In this document: positions 1 through 10,235 of the stretch, piece by piece | How positions within the stretch are numbered: position 1 is the first letter of the stretch | Layout of the letters: each line of letters opens with the position of its first letter | DNA from: Leisingera daeponensis DSM 23529 | Lineage (GTDB): Bacteria; Pseudomonadota; Alphaproteobacteria; Rhodobacterales; Rhodobacteraceae | Assembly: GCF_000473145.1 (NCBI RefSeq) | Contig: NZ_KI421500.1 | Location: 2,319,725 to 2,383,724 of the forward strand | Direction: 5' to 3' | Length of the DNA: 64,000 nt | Program-made: the position numbers and the translations under genes | Notes under the pieces: generated by a model | Databases searched by the model: none | Seen by the model: the letters and a program-made list of their open reading frames with translations, nothing else | What the model was told of the DNA's origin: nothing

Positions 1-37
1 GGGGGACGGGCTGTGCATTTTACCGCCGGCAGCTGGA

Positions 38-697
38 TCAGGCCGCCTGCGGGATGACCACAACTTCGACGCGCCGGTTGCGGGCCTTGCCCTCCGGGGT
101 CAGGTTGGAGGCCACCGGCTGCGACTCGCCGCGGCCGATGATCCGCATCCGGTGATAGGGCACGCCGCCGGCCTGAATGTGGCTGGCCACCGCATTGGCG
201 CGGCGCTCTGAGAGGCCTTGGTTGTAACCGGCATCACCATCGCTGTCGGTGTGGCCGATCACCTGAATGGCGCTGTTGGGGTAGCGCACCAGGCTGTCGG
301 CCACCCGGCGCAGGTCGGCCTGAACCGCCGGCGCAACCGCGGCGCTGTCGGTGGCAAAGGTCAGATCGTTCGGGAAGGACAGGATCAGGCGGTCGCCGGT
401 GTTGACGATGGTGATCGAGTCATTGGCCAGGGTCTGGCGCAGCTCGCGCTCCTGCGCGTCAAGCTGGTTGCCGATCACGCTGCCGGCAGCTGCACCGACC
501 AGCGCCCCGGTTGCAGCGCCAAGGCCGCGGTCGGAGTCATTGGCGATCGCACCGACGCCCGCGCCGATGATGCCGCCCAGGACTGCGCCCTTCTGGGTGT
601 TGCTGCCCGGCGTGCCGACGGTTGCGGGATCGGTACAGGCGCTCAGGCCCAGTGCTGCGGCGACAATACCAGCCGTGGTGAGTTTCATCTGCATCAT
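38..697 (-). CDS. OmpA-family outer-membrane lipoprotein (YiaD-like)
   Basis: Likely anchors the outer membrane to peptidoglycan. The N-terminus is a lipoprotein signal ending in the lipobox LSAC, with Cys near residue 21. A glycine-zipper segment (many G/A at about residues 42-78) follows, then a C-terminal OmpA peptidoglycan-binding domain with VIGHTDSDG and SERRANAV and the terminal NRRVEVVV. About 219 aa is usual for the glycine-zipper/OmpA class. Several start codons lie close together; I chose the ATG at 697 because AGAAGG sits 7 bases upstream. The ATG at 688 would also give a complete signal peptide. It appears monocistronic. Family assignment is firm; the exact cellular role is inferred. 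Confidence 0.9.
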   Translation of the reverse strand: MMQMKLTTAGIVAAALGLSACTDPATVGTPGSNTQKGAVLGGIIGAGVGAIANDSDRGLGAATGALVGAAAGSVIGNQLDAQERELRQTLANDSITIVNTGDRLILSFPNDLTFATDSAAVAPAVQADLRRVADSLVRYPNSAIQVIGHTDSDGDAGYNQGLSERRANAVASHIQAGGVPYHRMRIIGRGESQPVASNLTPEGKARNRRVEVVVIPQAA

Positions 698-833
698 CAA
701 ATTGCCTTCTGCTTTCTAAGATCCGGGGATGCCCGGAGGTCCGCTCGAATATCATGCCGGCACCGCGGCTACTCAAGAGACGGTCTTGCAGTTTCGGCGA
801 AATACCGCGCAAAATCCGCGTAAACACCGAATT

Positions 834-1523
834 TTATGGGGCAAAGGCGAAGTTCCAGCCCTCTTGTTCCATCCACAGTTTACGCAAGGCCCCCGCCTCA
901 GGCGCAAACCCGTCCTCCAGCACGTCCGCCGCCAGCATCCGGTCGGTGCGGAAATGGCGGAAGCCGCCGCGCAGTTCGCACCACGCCGCCAGCATGGTGC
1001 AGTCGATATGATAGATCAGCGCCAGCGGCCGCAGGGTCCGGCAGCTCTCGCCGCTCTCCGGGCTGAGGTAGGTGAGTTGCAGCTTGCGGCTTTCCCGCAC
1101 CGCCTGGCGCAGCAGCGCCTTGGAGACGCAACCCTGCTCTGGGTCGTCCAGCGGCGCGCCCCATGGGGCCACCTGCAGCCAGTCGGCGGTCGCATGCACA
1201 TCCTTGATCTTGTGGCTCACCCGCGCGGCCGCCTTCTGCAAGGCGCCGTCACCGGTGCGCATCAGCATCGCCAGGCCAACGTGAAGCGCCTCCAGCTCCT
1301 CCTCGTCGAAATTGAGCGGCGGCAGGTCGTACCCCTTGCGCAGCATGTAGCCGATCCCCGCCTCGCCCTCCACCGGCGTGCGCATCGCCTGCAGCGCTGC
1401 GATGTCGCGGTAGATCGTCCGCTTGCTGACCTCCAGCGTCCCGGCAAGATCCTCCGCCCGCACCGGAGCCGCGGCGGTGCGAAGGATCTGGATGATTTCA
1501 AAAAGGCGGCCGGTGCGGGGCAT
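834..1523 (-). CDS. YafY/PafC-type WYL-domain transcriptional regulator
   Basis: DNA-binding regulator of the HTH_11 plus WYL class. Residues 1-60 form the winged helix (PRTGRLFEIIQILRTA, then SKRTIYRDIAALQA). The C-terminal half is a WYL-type ligand-sensing domain, in which YLSPESGESCRTLRPLALIYHIDCTMLAAWCELR is the characteristic stretch (cited here as residues of that domain, about 150-185). The start at 1523 is preceded by GGAG at good spacing; the longer upstream frame would run into the divergent promoter. It faces the small ORF at 1628, with an inverted repeat between them that may be its operator. The effector is unknown. Confidence 0.9.
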   Translation of the reverse strand: MPRTGRLFEIIQILRTAAAPVRAEDLAGTLEVSKRTIYRDIAALQAMRTPVEGEAGIGYMLRKGYDLPPLNFDEEELEALHVGLAMLMRTGDGALQKAAARVSHKIKDVHATADWLQVAPWGAPLDDPEQGCVSKALLRQAVRESRKLQLTYLSPESGESCRTLRPLALIYHIDCTMLAAWCELRGGFRHFRTDRMLAADVLEDGFAPEAGALRKLWMEQEGWNFAFAP

Positions 1524-1567
1524 GGGCAGGCTCCAGTGACAGTCTGCTGACACCCTAGCACATACCA

Positions 1568-1585
1568 CTGACAACAGCCTGTCAG
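1568..1585. promoter_or_regulatory. Inverted repeat, candidate WYL-regulator operator
   Basis: CTGACA and TGTCAG form 6-base arms separated by 6 bases, in the middle of the divergent promoter between the WYL regulator and the small ORF at 1628. Further GTGACA/CTGACA half-sites lie at about 1536-1556. The position suits autoregulation, but the assignment is inferred from position and symmetry only. Confidence 0.4.
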
Positions 1586-1627
1586 CAGTGCTCTGGTTTT
1601 CTGGCCTCCTCAAGAAGGAGAAACCCG

Positions 1628-1870
1628 ATGCTGAGTTATGACTGGATCGTGCTGATCACCCTGGGCCTGGACCGCTGGGAAAACCAGCGCCGCCCCCTCG
1701 CCCCGCATGAAATCGAGCTTGAGGCAGCGCGCAGGCGTCACCAGGCGCAACAGGCGGCAAGGCCCGCCCGGCCCGGACTTCTGCAACGCCTGTTCAGCCG
1801 GCGGCGCGCGCTTCCTGCGCCGGGCTGTCCTCCTCCCGGGCGGCCTCATAAGCAAGCATCGCGCGTTTGA
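1628..1870 (+). CDS. Small hypothetical protein, 80 aa
   Basis: I do not recognise a family. The ATG at 1628 is preceded by AAGGAG at ideal spacing. The N-terminal half (LSYDWIVLITLGLDRWENQRR) is ordinary protein-like sequence; the C-terminal half is Arg/Pro/Ala-rich and basic. The last 77 bases overlap the 3' end of the convergent AraC-MGMT gene, so the true 3' part is uncertain. It is divergent from the WYL regulator, which suggests that regulator may control it. It could be a real small protein or a fortuitous ORF behind a good SD. Confidence 0.45.
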   Translation: MLSYDWIVLITLGLDRWENQRRPLAPHEIELEAARRRHQAQQAARPARPGLLQRLFSRRRALPAPGCPPPGRPHKQASRV

Positions 1871-2663
1871 CCGGCAGGCCCCAGTGGTAGCCGCCCAGCG
1901 CCCCGGACTTGCGCAAGGCACGGTGGCAGGGGATCAGCCAGCTGACCGGGTTGCGCCCCACCGCGGTGCCGACGGCCCGGACCGCGCGCGGAGAGCCGAT
2001 CGCCTGGGCCAGTTCGGAATAGGTGGTGACATGTCCGGAGGGGATGCGCAGCAGCGCCTCCCAGACCTTGATCTGCAACGGCGCGCCGATCATGTGCAGC
2101 GCGGTCTCGCCCTTCTGGGCAAAGGCCGCCTGCGCCAGCGGGCGCAAGGCCGCAGGGTCCTCGACGAATTCCGCCTGCGGCCAGCGGGCGCGCATATCGG
2201 CCATGGCGGGCTCCGCCCCGGTCTCGGCTGCAAAGGCCAACCCGCAGATGCCCTTTTCGGTGCCCATCACCAGCGCCAGGCCAAAGGGGCTGTCGAACCA
2301 GCCCCAGAATATCCGCAACCCGTCCCCCTTACGGGCATATTCGCCGGGGCTCATCGCCTCCCAGCGCAGGAACAGGTCGTGCAGCCGCCCGGATCCCGAC
2401 AGCCCCACCGCGTGCGAAGCCTGCAGCGTGGTGAACCGGTCGCGCAGCAGCGCCTTGGCATGGCCCAGCCGCAGATACTGCTGATAGCGCTTCGGCGAGA
2501 CGCCGACCCAGGCCGAGAACAGCCGCTGGAAATGCGCCGGGCTCATGTCCATGCGGGCGGCCAGCTGTTCCAGCGTCAGATCCTCTCCGCCATCGTCGAT
2601 CAGCTCAATCGCCCGCCGCATGACGCCGTAGTGATAGGTGCTTTCCCGGGCTTCAATATTCAT
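1794..2663 (-). CDS. AraC-HTH / methylated-DNA-protein cysteine methyltransferase fusion (Ada-like)
   Basis: DNA alkylation repair with possible autoregulation. Residues about 8-100 are an AraC-type HTH (LTLEQLAARMDMSPAHFQRLF). The C-terminal part is an O6-alkylguanine-DNA alkyltransferase with the acceptor-cysteine motif IPCHRALR and the preceding PRAVRAVGTAVGRNP. The 289-aa chain lacks the N-terminal zinc/phosphotriester-accepting domain of E. coli Ada (354 aa), so it should repair methylguanine but not use the Cys38-type methylphosphotriester switch. The start is ATG 2663; the upstream extension looks non-coding. Confidence 0.92.
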   Translation of the reverse strand: MNIEARESTYHYGVMRRAIELIDDGGEDLTLEQLAARMDMSPAHFQRLFSAWVGVSPKRYQQYLRLGHAKALLRDRFTTLQASHAVGLSGSGRLHDLFLRWEAMSPGEYARKGDGLRIFWGWFDSPFGLALVMGTEKGICGLAFAAETGAEPAMADMRARWPQAEFVEDPAALRPLAQAAFAQKGETALHMIGAPLQIKVWEALLRIPSGHVTTYSELAQAIGSPRAVRAVGTAVGRNPVSWLIPCHRALRKSGALGGYHWGLPVKRAMLAYEAAREEDSPAQEARAAG

Positions 2664-2862
2664 CGCTGTGTCCTTCGGCAGTCTTGCAAGCCAGATTACC
2701 GCGCACAGGCCCGCCATTCGACCCGGAACATGCGAAATCCATCGCCCGGCGAGACCGCGTTGTGCAGGCTGGCCGGAGTGCCGCCGTGAAACGCCCGTCT
2801 AGCGGGTTCCGGGGCGCAAAATAAATTGCGCTTTAAGGCCTGACCTGTACATATGGCGCGCG

Positions 2863-3507
2863 ATGGCCAAGCAACTCGATTATCATACCCTCCGCGAGAT
2901 CTTTACCCGGTTTCACGCAGCGGAGCCCGAACCAAAGGGCGAGCTGGAGCATGTCAACGCCTACACGCTGGTGGTGGCGGTGGCGCTGTCCGCGCAGGCA
3001 ACAGATGCCGGCGTGAACAAGGCAACCCATGAACTGTTCAAGATCGCGGATACCCCGCAAAAGATGCTGGATCTGGGCGAGGAACGCCTGATCGAGCATA
3101 TCAAGACCATCGGCCTTTACCGCAACAAGGCCAAGAACGTGATCAAGCTGTCCCGGATCCTGGTCGAGGAGTACGGCGGCGAGGTCCCGAATTCCCGCGC
3201 CGCACTGCAGTCGCTTCCCGGCGTCGGGCGCAAGACCGCCAATGTGGTCCTGAACATGTGGTGGCGTTATCCGGCCCAGGCGGTTGACACCCATATCTTC
3301 CGGGTCGGCAACCGCTCCGGCATCTGCCCGGGCAAGGATGTCGACGCCGTCGAACGCGCCATCGAAGACAACATCCCGGTGGATTTCCAGCAGCACGCCC
3401 ATCACTGGCTGATCCTGCATGGCCGCTACCACTGCAAGGCGCGCAAGCCGATGTGCGGCAGCTGCCTGATCCGCGACCTCTGCATGTATGAGGACAAGAA
3501 CCTTTGA
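2863..3507 (+). CDS. nth: Endonuclease III, base-excision repair DNA glycosylase/AP lyase
   Basis: Removes oxidised pyrimidines and cleaves AP sites. The 214-aa protein has the helix-hairpin-helix LPGVGRKTANVV with the catalytic Lys, the following VDTHIFRVGNR containing the catalytic Asp, and the C-terminal [4Fe-4S] motif with Cys in CKARKPMCGSCLIRDLC. Length and motif order match bacterial Nth. It precedes the PfkB kinase by about 130 bases on the same strand; co-transcription is possible. Confidence 0.97.
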   Translation: MAKQLDYHTLREIFTRFHAAEPEPKGELEHVNAYTLVVAVALSAQATDAGVNKATHELFKIADTPQKMLDLGEERLIEHIKTIGLYRNKAKNVIKLSRILVEEYGGEVPNSRAALQSLPGVGRKTANVVLNMWWRYPAQAVDTHIFRVGNRSGICPGKDVDAVERAIEDNIPVDFQQHAHHWLILHGRYHCKARKPMCGSCLIRDLCMYEDKNL

Positions 3508-3634
3508 GGCGCCGGCGCAGTCACGCAGCCCATGCGCGGGCAGCGCGCCGCCTGGCCTGCCCCGGCCATTGCAACTATCGAAACAGACACGCCGGTCCCG
3601 GACCCGGCACGAACATCCCCGAGGAGGGCAGTTT

Positions 3635-4627
3635 ATGACAAAAACCTATCATCTCGTCGGTATCGGCAACGCTGTGGTCGACGTGATTGCGCAGTGCGAG
3701 GACAGTTTCCTGGCCGAGCAGGGCATCGAAAAAGGCATCATGCAGCTGATCGAACGCGACCGCTGCGAGGATCTTTATGCGGCGATGGGCAACCGGGTGC
3801 TGACCCCCGGCGGCTCAGTGGCCAACACCATCGCGGGCGCCGGCGCGCTGGGGCTGGAGGCCGCGTTCATCGGCCGGGTCCGCGACGATGCGCTGGGTAA
3901 ATTCTACGCCGATGCGATGAACAACGAAGGCGTGGCTTTCGTGAACCCGCCGGTTGCCGACGGCGAGCTGCCGACCTCGCGGTCGATGATCTTTGTCTCG
4001 CCCGACGGGGAGCGGTCGATGAACACCTACCTCGGCATCTCGTCCGAGCTGAGTTCGGCGGACGTGCCGCAAGAGGTGGCCGGCAACGCGCAGATCATGT
4101 TCCTGGAGGGCTACCTGTTTGACAAGGACAAGGGCAAGACCGCCTTTCTGGAGGCCGCCCGTGACTGCCGCGAGGGCGGCGGCAAGGTTGGCATCTCTAT
4201 CTCCGATCCGTTCTGCGTCGAACGCCACCGGGCCGATTTCCTCAATCTGATCGGCAACGAGCTGGATTTCGTGATCGGCAACCAGGACGAAATCTGCGCC
4301 CTGTTCGAAACCACCGACCTGGAAGACGCAATTGCCAGGACCGCTGCGATCTGCCCGCTGGTGGTCTGCACCCGCTCGGGCGACGGGGTAACGGTGCTGA
4401 ACAACGGTGAGCGGATCGACGTGCCGGTCGAAACGATTGTGCCGGTGGATGCCACCGGTGCCGGCGACCAGTTTGCTGCCGGCTTCCTGTTCGGCATGGC
4501 CACCGGCCGCAGTATGGAAATCTGCGCCCGGATGGGCTGCATCTGCGCCGGCGAGGTGATCCGCCACATCGGCCCGCGCCCGGAAACCCACGTGCTGCAC
4601 CTGCTGGAAGAGGCCGGCCTGGTCTAA
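3635..4627 (+). CDS. PfkB-family carbohydrate/adenosine kinase
   Basis: Ribokinase-fold kinase, probably phosphorylating adenosine or a related nucleoside or sugar. The glycine-rich N-terminal signature VGIGNAVVDVIAQ, the substrate-side GGSVANTIAGAGALG, and the C-terminal PfkB signature VDATGAGDQFAAGFLFG with the catalytic Asp are all present. At 330 aa it matches the alphaproteobacterial 'adenosine kinase' group. I chose the ATG at 3635 because GAGGAGGG lies just upstream; the frame before it is not protein-like. Substrate specificity is inferred. Confidence 0.9.
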   Translation: MTKTYHLVGIGNAVVDVIAQCEDSFLAEQGIEKGIMQLIERDRCEDLYAAMGNRVLTPGGSVANTIAGAGALGLEAAFIGRVRDDALGKFYADAMNNEGVAFVNPPVADGELPTSRSMIFVSPDGERSMNTYLGISSELSSADVPQEVAGNAQIMFLEGYLFDKDKGKTAFLEAARDCREGGGKVGISISDPFCVERHRADFLNLIGNELDFVIGNQDEICALFETTDLEDAIARTAAICPLVVCTRSGDGVTVLNNGERIDVPVETIVPVDATGAGDQFAAGFLFGMATGRSMEICARMGCICAGEVIRHIGPRPETHVLHLLEEAGLV

Positions 4628-4677
4628 GTGCGGCGCGGCACTCCCGCCCGTCGAAACCGCACCTGATGGTTCAATTC

Positions 4678-4730
4678 CTCCCGTTGGGCGTGGCGCGGAG
4701 CAGCTTTGCCGCTCCGCGCCACGCCCCGCC
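4678..4730. repeat. Hairpin-rich intergenic element headed by a repeated 12-mer
   Basis: A perfect 16-base inverted repeat (4686-4701 with 4711-4726, 9-base loop) follows the 12-mer CTCCCGTTGGGC at 4678-4689. The same 12-mer recurs exactly at 30239-30250 before another hairpin cluster. There is no T-run, so it is not a standard terminator. It lies between the PfkB kinase and the convergent MarR gene. Confidence 0.6.
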
Positions 4731-4777
4731 TGCCGTCCGCAGGACGTAAGGGCAACAGCCCGCGCAGGATTACAGGC

Positions 4778-5284
4778 TCAGCCCGGGTGATCCGTTTCAG
4801 ATTGTTCAGCTGCCGCCTGGGCCTTGCTCAGCAGCCCGGTCAAGGCCTCGGCCTCCGCCGCGCTGAGCCCTGCCAGCAGCCGGGTCTGTGTCTGCACATG
4901 CGCCGTCACCGCCCGGTCGATCAGGGCAAACCCTTCCTCTGTCAGCCCGACCAGGAAACTGCGGCTGTCCTGCGGGTTCACCTCCCGCTTGACCAGCCCG
5001 TCCGCCTCCAGCCGGTCGATCCGGTTGGTCATGGTGCCGGAGGCCACCATGGCAGCCTTCAGCAGCTCGCCCGGCGACAGCGTGTAGGGCGCGCCGGACC
5101 GGCGCAAAGTGGCCAGCACGTCGAACTTGGCCGCATTCAGCCCGAATTCCGCAAAGGTCTTATGCATCTCGCGCTGATAGGCCAGGTACAGCCGCGCTAC
5201 CCGGCCGATCACCCCCATGGCCGTGACATCCAGGTCCGGCCGCTCTTTCCCCCATTGCTGGGTAATAAAATCCACATGATCCAT
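4778..5284 (-). CDS. MarR-family transcriptional regulator
   Basis: Winged-helix repressor of about 168 aa. The HTH region includes KFDVLATLRRSGAPYTLSP and ATMTNRIDRLEADGLV-type recognition and wing segments at about residues 50-110. It faces the EamA exporter gene, and the spacer contains a perfect and an imperfect copy of a MarR-type palindrome, so it probably represses itself and the exporter. An alternative ATG at 5308 would lie inside the operator and has no SD; ATG 5284 (MDHVDF) is typical of this subfamily. Confidence 0.9.
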   Translation of the reverse strand: MDHVDFITQQWGKERPDLDVTAMGVIGRVARLYLAYQREMHKTFAEFGLNAAKFDVLATLRRSGAPYTLSPGELLKAAMVASGTMTNRIDRLEADGLVKREVNPQDSRSFLVGLTEEGFALIDRAVTAHVQTQTRLLAGLSAAEAEALTGLLSKAQAAAEQSETDHPG

Positions 5285-5306
5285 GGCAACCGGTTTAAGC
5301 CCTTGC

Positions 5307-5348
5307 ATCTTGACGTCAAGATAAAATCCACTATCTCGACATCAAGAT
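5307..5348. promoter_or_regulatory. Two MarR-type operators
   Basis: Positions 5307-5322 read ATCTTGACGTCAAGAT, a perfect 16-base palindrome. Positions 5333-5348 carry a second copy with two mismatches. The copies are 26 bases apart, about 2.5 helical turns. The second ends 12 bases before the EamA start and overlaps its leader, so binding there should block expression of the exporter. Confidence 0.75.
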
Positions 5349-5360
5349 AAGGAGAAACAC

Positions 5361-6236
5361 ATGCCCACCCGGACCCTTTTGCTGACAGCGCTGGCCCCTG
5401 CCATCTGGGGCAGCAGCTATATTGTGACGACAACCCTGCTGCCCGGCCACTCGCCGCTGGTGGTGGCCTTGCTGCGGGCACTGCCTGCGGGTTTGCTGCT
5501 GTTGCTTCTGGTGCGCCAGCTGCCGCCGCTCAACTGGCTGCCGCGGCTTATGGTGCTGGGCGCGCTAAACTTCTCGCTGTTCTGGGTGCTTCTGTTCGTC
5601 TCCGCCTACCGCCTGCCGGGCGGGGTCGCCGCCACCCTGGGCGCGGTGCAGCCGCTGATCGTGGTGTTTCTGTCAGCCGCGCTGCTCGGGACGCAGATCC
5701 GCGCCGCCGCCGTCGCTGCCGCGCTGCTGAGCATCGCGGGCGTTGCCCTTCTGGTGCTGACCCCCGCCGCCAAGCTTGACACGCTGGGCGTGCTGGCGGG
5801 CCTTGGCGGGGCGGTGTCGATGGCGGCTGGCGTGGTGCTGACGCGCAAATGGCAGCCGCCGGTGCCGCCCCTCACCTTCACCGCCTGGCAGCTGACCGCG
5901 GGCGGGCTGCTGCTGGTCCCGGTTGCGCTGTGGGCGGTGCCGGAGCTGCCCGTCTTCACCGCCGCCAACATCCTGGGCCTGGCATATATGAGCCTGATCG
6001 GCGGTGCGCTGACCTATATCCTGTGGTTCCGGGGTCTCGCCCGTATCGACCCCTCGCAGGTTTCGCTGCTGGGCGTGCTCAGCCCGCTTTCGGCAGTGAT
6101 CCTGGGCTGGCTGCTGCTGGGCGAAACGCTGACGCCCAACCAGATGCTGGGGGCCCTGCTGGCCCTCTTCAGCCTTTGGCTTGGCCAATCCCGTCTGCGG
6201 CTGCGCGCGAACCGTGCGGCAGCCCCGGCCGATTGA
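5361..6236 (+). CDS. EamA (DMT superfamily) transporter, probable exporter
   Basis: Inner-membrane protein of 291 aa, with about ten hydrophobic segments and two EamA repeats. The first begins APAIWGSSYIVTTTLLPG; the second carries ILWFRGLARIDPSQVSLLGVLSPLSAVILG, whose last part is the family's conserved loop and TM9. AAGGAG precedes the ATG. It is divergent from a MarR regulator, the usual arrangement for inducible efflux of a small metabolite or drug. The substrate cannot be told. Confidence 0.92.
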   Translation: MPTRTLLLTALAPAIWGSSYIVTTTLLPGHSPLVVALLRALPAGLLLLLLVRQLPPLNWLPRLMVLGALNFSLFWVLLFVSAYRLPGGVAATLGAVQPLIVVFLSAALLGTQIRAAAVAAALLSIAGVALLVLTPAAKLDTLGVLAGLGGAVSMAAGVVLTRKWQPPVPPLTFTAWQLTAGGLLLVPVALWAVPELPVFTAANILGLAYMSLIGGALTYILWFRGLARIDPSQVSLLGVLSPLSAVILGWLLLGETLTPNQMLGALLALFSLWLGQSRLRLRANRAAAPAD

Positions 6237-6242
6237 CGCCTG

Positions 6243-6836
6243 TCACCGCGGCATCGCCGGCTCACACGCTGCGCCGCGGTGGCAGTCCAGCACCTGCCGC
6301 CGCACTTCCGGCGTATCGTCAAAGGCGAAACCGCCGCAGGCACCCGCCCGGATCACCAGATCCTGCCCCCGCTGCTCCGCAAAGAACACATAATCCGCAC
6401 CGGACTTCATACCGCCGCACCAGGGGCCAAGGCATTCCACCTCCAGCACCGCTGGCACATTGACCCGCCCCGAGAAATATTTGCCCTCCAGCATCTTGCC
6501 GGAAAGCTGCGCCGGGATTTGGGTCAGCGGCGGGGTGTCATTGGGATTGTCCGCATGCGATTGCGGCAGCAGGCTTTCGTCGAACCGCAGTTCCCCCGCG
6601 ACGAGGTTATAGGCGCTCTCTGATGCAGCAGCGTGCAAATAGGCGTCCGCAGGGCCCCAAGGCAGGCAGCTGAGGGCCGCCGCGGGAGATACAGAAACTA
6701 CCGGCAACAACGCTGCGGCGAATACGCTTAGGGCAACGCCTGACCTTGGGGAGGCGCCAAGCGCCTTTTCAAGGTCAGGCGCTGCCCGGCCTGCCGGCCG
6801 GGCGAAACCCCCGGAAAGAAACCGCGGCAAACGCAT
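6243..6836 (-). CDS. Hypothetical secreted protein, 197 aa
   Basis: Not recognised. A basic N-terminus (MRLPRFL) is followed by an unusually long n-region and then a hydrophobic stretch (VALSVFAAALLPVVSVSPAAALS), which suggests export. The mature part has paired cysteines (LSCLPWG, VECLGPWCGG, GACGGFAF, LDCHRGAAC), consistent with disulfides in a periplasmic protein. The CxxWC-like pattern is not a clear thioredoxin site. The start at 6836 lies one base after the rppH stop, so it is probably translationally coupled to rppH. Confidence 0.7.
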   Translation of the reverse strand: MRLPRFLSGGFARPAGRAAPDLEKALGASPRSGVALSVFAAALLPVVSVSPAAALSCLPWGPADAYLHAAASESAYNLVAGELRFDESLLPQSHADNPNDTPPLTQIPAQLSGKMLEGKYFSGRVNVPAVLEVECLGPWCGGMKSGADYVFFAEQRGQDLVIRAGACGGFAFDDTPEVRRQVLDCHRGAACEPAMPR

Positions 6837-6837
6837 C

Positions 6838-7320
6838 TCACAAATACTCCCGGAACTCTGCCACCACCCGCGCATAGACCTCGCGCTTGAAGGGCACGAT
6901 CTTCTCCACCAGGGTTTCCACCGGCTGCCAGCACCAGGCGGAGAATTCCGGGTGATCGGTCTCGATGTTCACTTGGTCATCTGTCCCCAGGAACCGCATC
7001 AGATACCACTTCTGCTCCTGCCCGCGGTATTTGCCGCCCCAGAAGCCGGGCACCACGTCATGCGGCAGGTCATAAAGCAGCCAGCCATTGCTCTCTGCGA
7101 TGATCTCCACCAGTTCCGGCCCCACGCCGGTTTCTTCCTCCAGTTCGCGCAGCGCCGCGATCCGCGGGTCCTCGCCCTTGTCGATCCCGCCCTGCGGCAT
7201 CTGCCAGGCGTCCTTGTACCGGTCCTTGCGCTGGCCGACGAACACCGCGCCCTCGGCGTTAATCAGCATCACGCCCACGTTGGGGCGGTAAGGCAGCTTG
7301 GCAATGTCTTCCGGTGTCAT
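6838..7320 (-). CDS. rppH: RNA pyrophosphohydrolase (Nudix)
   Basis: Converts 5'-triphosphate RNA to monophosphate, which starts mRNA decay; also acts on dinucleoside polyphosphates. The 160-aa protein begins [11 protein letters not shown] and contains the Nudix box [23 protein letters not shown], with QMPQGG preceding it, as in alphaproteobacterial RppH. The ATG at 7320 has GGAGAG upstream. The same frame stays open a further 650 codons upstream, but that part is antisense to the flavoenzyme gene and is not protein-like. Confidence 0.95.
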   Translation of the reverse strand: MTPEDIAKLPYRPNVGVMLINAEGAVFVGQRKDRYKDAWQMPQGGIDKGEDPRIAALRELEEETGVGPELVEIIAESNGWLLYDLPHDVVPGFWGGKYRGQEQKWYLMRFLGTDDQVNIETDHPEFSAWCWQPVETLVEKIVPFKREVYARVVAEFREYL

Positions 7321-7434
7321 CCGGCTCTCCTCGAAATGCTTTTCCAGAACCTTAGACCGCTTGCCGCCGGGGCACGCAAGAGGGTGACGCGGCGTTTGCC
7401 CGTGACAAGGCGGCCTGCGCGCCCGATCCTGTAA

Positions 7435-9486
<2,052 letters not shown>

Positions 9487-9617
9487 CCTGCGGCCAAACG
9501 CCGCGCCCCTCCAGTCCCTGCGCCCCCGTCCGGAACACCTCCGGGCGGGGGCGCGTTCGTTCTGCAGCACCGCCCGGCCGGACGGTTTGGCATTTCAGAA
9601 CAGGAAAGGAACCCGTA

Positions 9618-10178
9618 ATGCCCAAAATCGCAGATGCAAAGATCCTGATCATTGCCACCCATGGGTTTGAGCAGTCGGAACTGGAATTCCCGCGCGACCA
9701 GCTGCGGGTAAAGGGCGCCGAGGTCCATGTCGCCACCCTCGACGGCAAGCCGGCCAAGGGCTGGGAAGGCAGCGACTGGGGCCGCGAGGCCGACGCCGAT
9801 CTGAAAATCGCTGATGCGAAGGCCGATGGATATGACGCGCTGGTGATCCCCGGCGGCCAGATCAATCCCGACCTGCTGCGGGTCGAGGAGGATGTCATCA
9901 ATCTGGTCAAGGCCTTCCATGACAGCGGCAAGGTGATCGCCGCAGTGTGCCACGCACCCTGGGTGCTGGCGGAGGCCGGCATTGCCAAGGGCCGCGACAT
10001 GACATCCTATCACTCGATCAAGACCGATATCGCCAATGCAGGCGCCAACTGGAAAGACGCCGAGGTTGTCACGGATCAGGGCATCGTGACCAGCCGCCAG
10101 CCAGAGGATCTGAAGGCATTCGTGTCGAAAATCGCCGAGGAGATCGAGGAAGGCGCGCACCCGCGCGCCGCAGCCTGA
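9618..10178 (+). CDS. DJ-1/PfpI family protein (class I glutamine amidotransferase-like)
   Basis: A 186-aa protein of the PfpI/YhbO group. It begins with the flavodoxin-like strand KILIIATHGFEQSELEFPRDQL. The nucleophilic-elbow cysteine sits in VIAAVCHAPWVLAEAG, with His next to it, as expected. The conserved Glu is in the EQSELEFP region and the C-terminal DQGIVTSRQPEDL matches the family. Proposed roles are stress-related glyoxalase, deglycase or protease-like activity. A GC-rich hairpin terminator follows. Confidence 0.92.
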   Translation: MPKIADAKILIIATHGFEQSELEFPRDQLRVKGAEVHVATLDGKPAKGWEGSDWGREADADLKIADAKADGYDALVIPGGQINPDLLRVEEDVINLVKAFHDSGKVIAAVCHAPWVLAEAGIAKGRDMTSYHSIKTDIANAGANWKDAEVVTDQGIVTSRQPEDLKAFVSKIAEEIEEGAHPRAAA

Positions 10179-10185
10179 CCGGTTT

Positions 10186-10216
10186 CCGCCCTGCGCCCGC
10201 GGCGCGGGGCGGTTTT
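10186..10216 (+). terminator. Rho-independent terminator after the DJ-1/PfpI gene
   Basis: A 12-base stem (CCGCCCTGCGCC with GGCGCGGGGCGG, one G-T wobble) and 3-base loop are followed by TTTT. It sits between the DJ-1/PfpI gene and the convergent ABM gene. Confidence 0.7.
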
Positions 10217-10235
10217 CCCCGCACAGCCCGCGGTC

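Noticed and set aside
6841..6855. CGGGAGTATTTG at the end of rppH as another copy of the dispersed AGATGAA motif
   Set aside because: It encodes the conserved C-terminus FREYL and lacks the AGATGAA half, so the match is coincidental.
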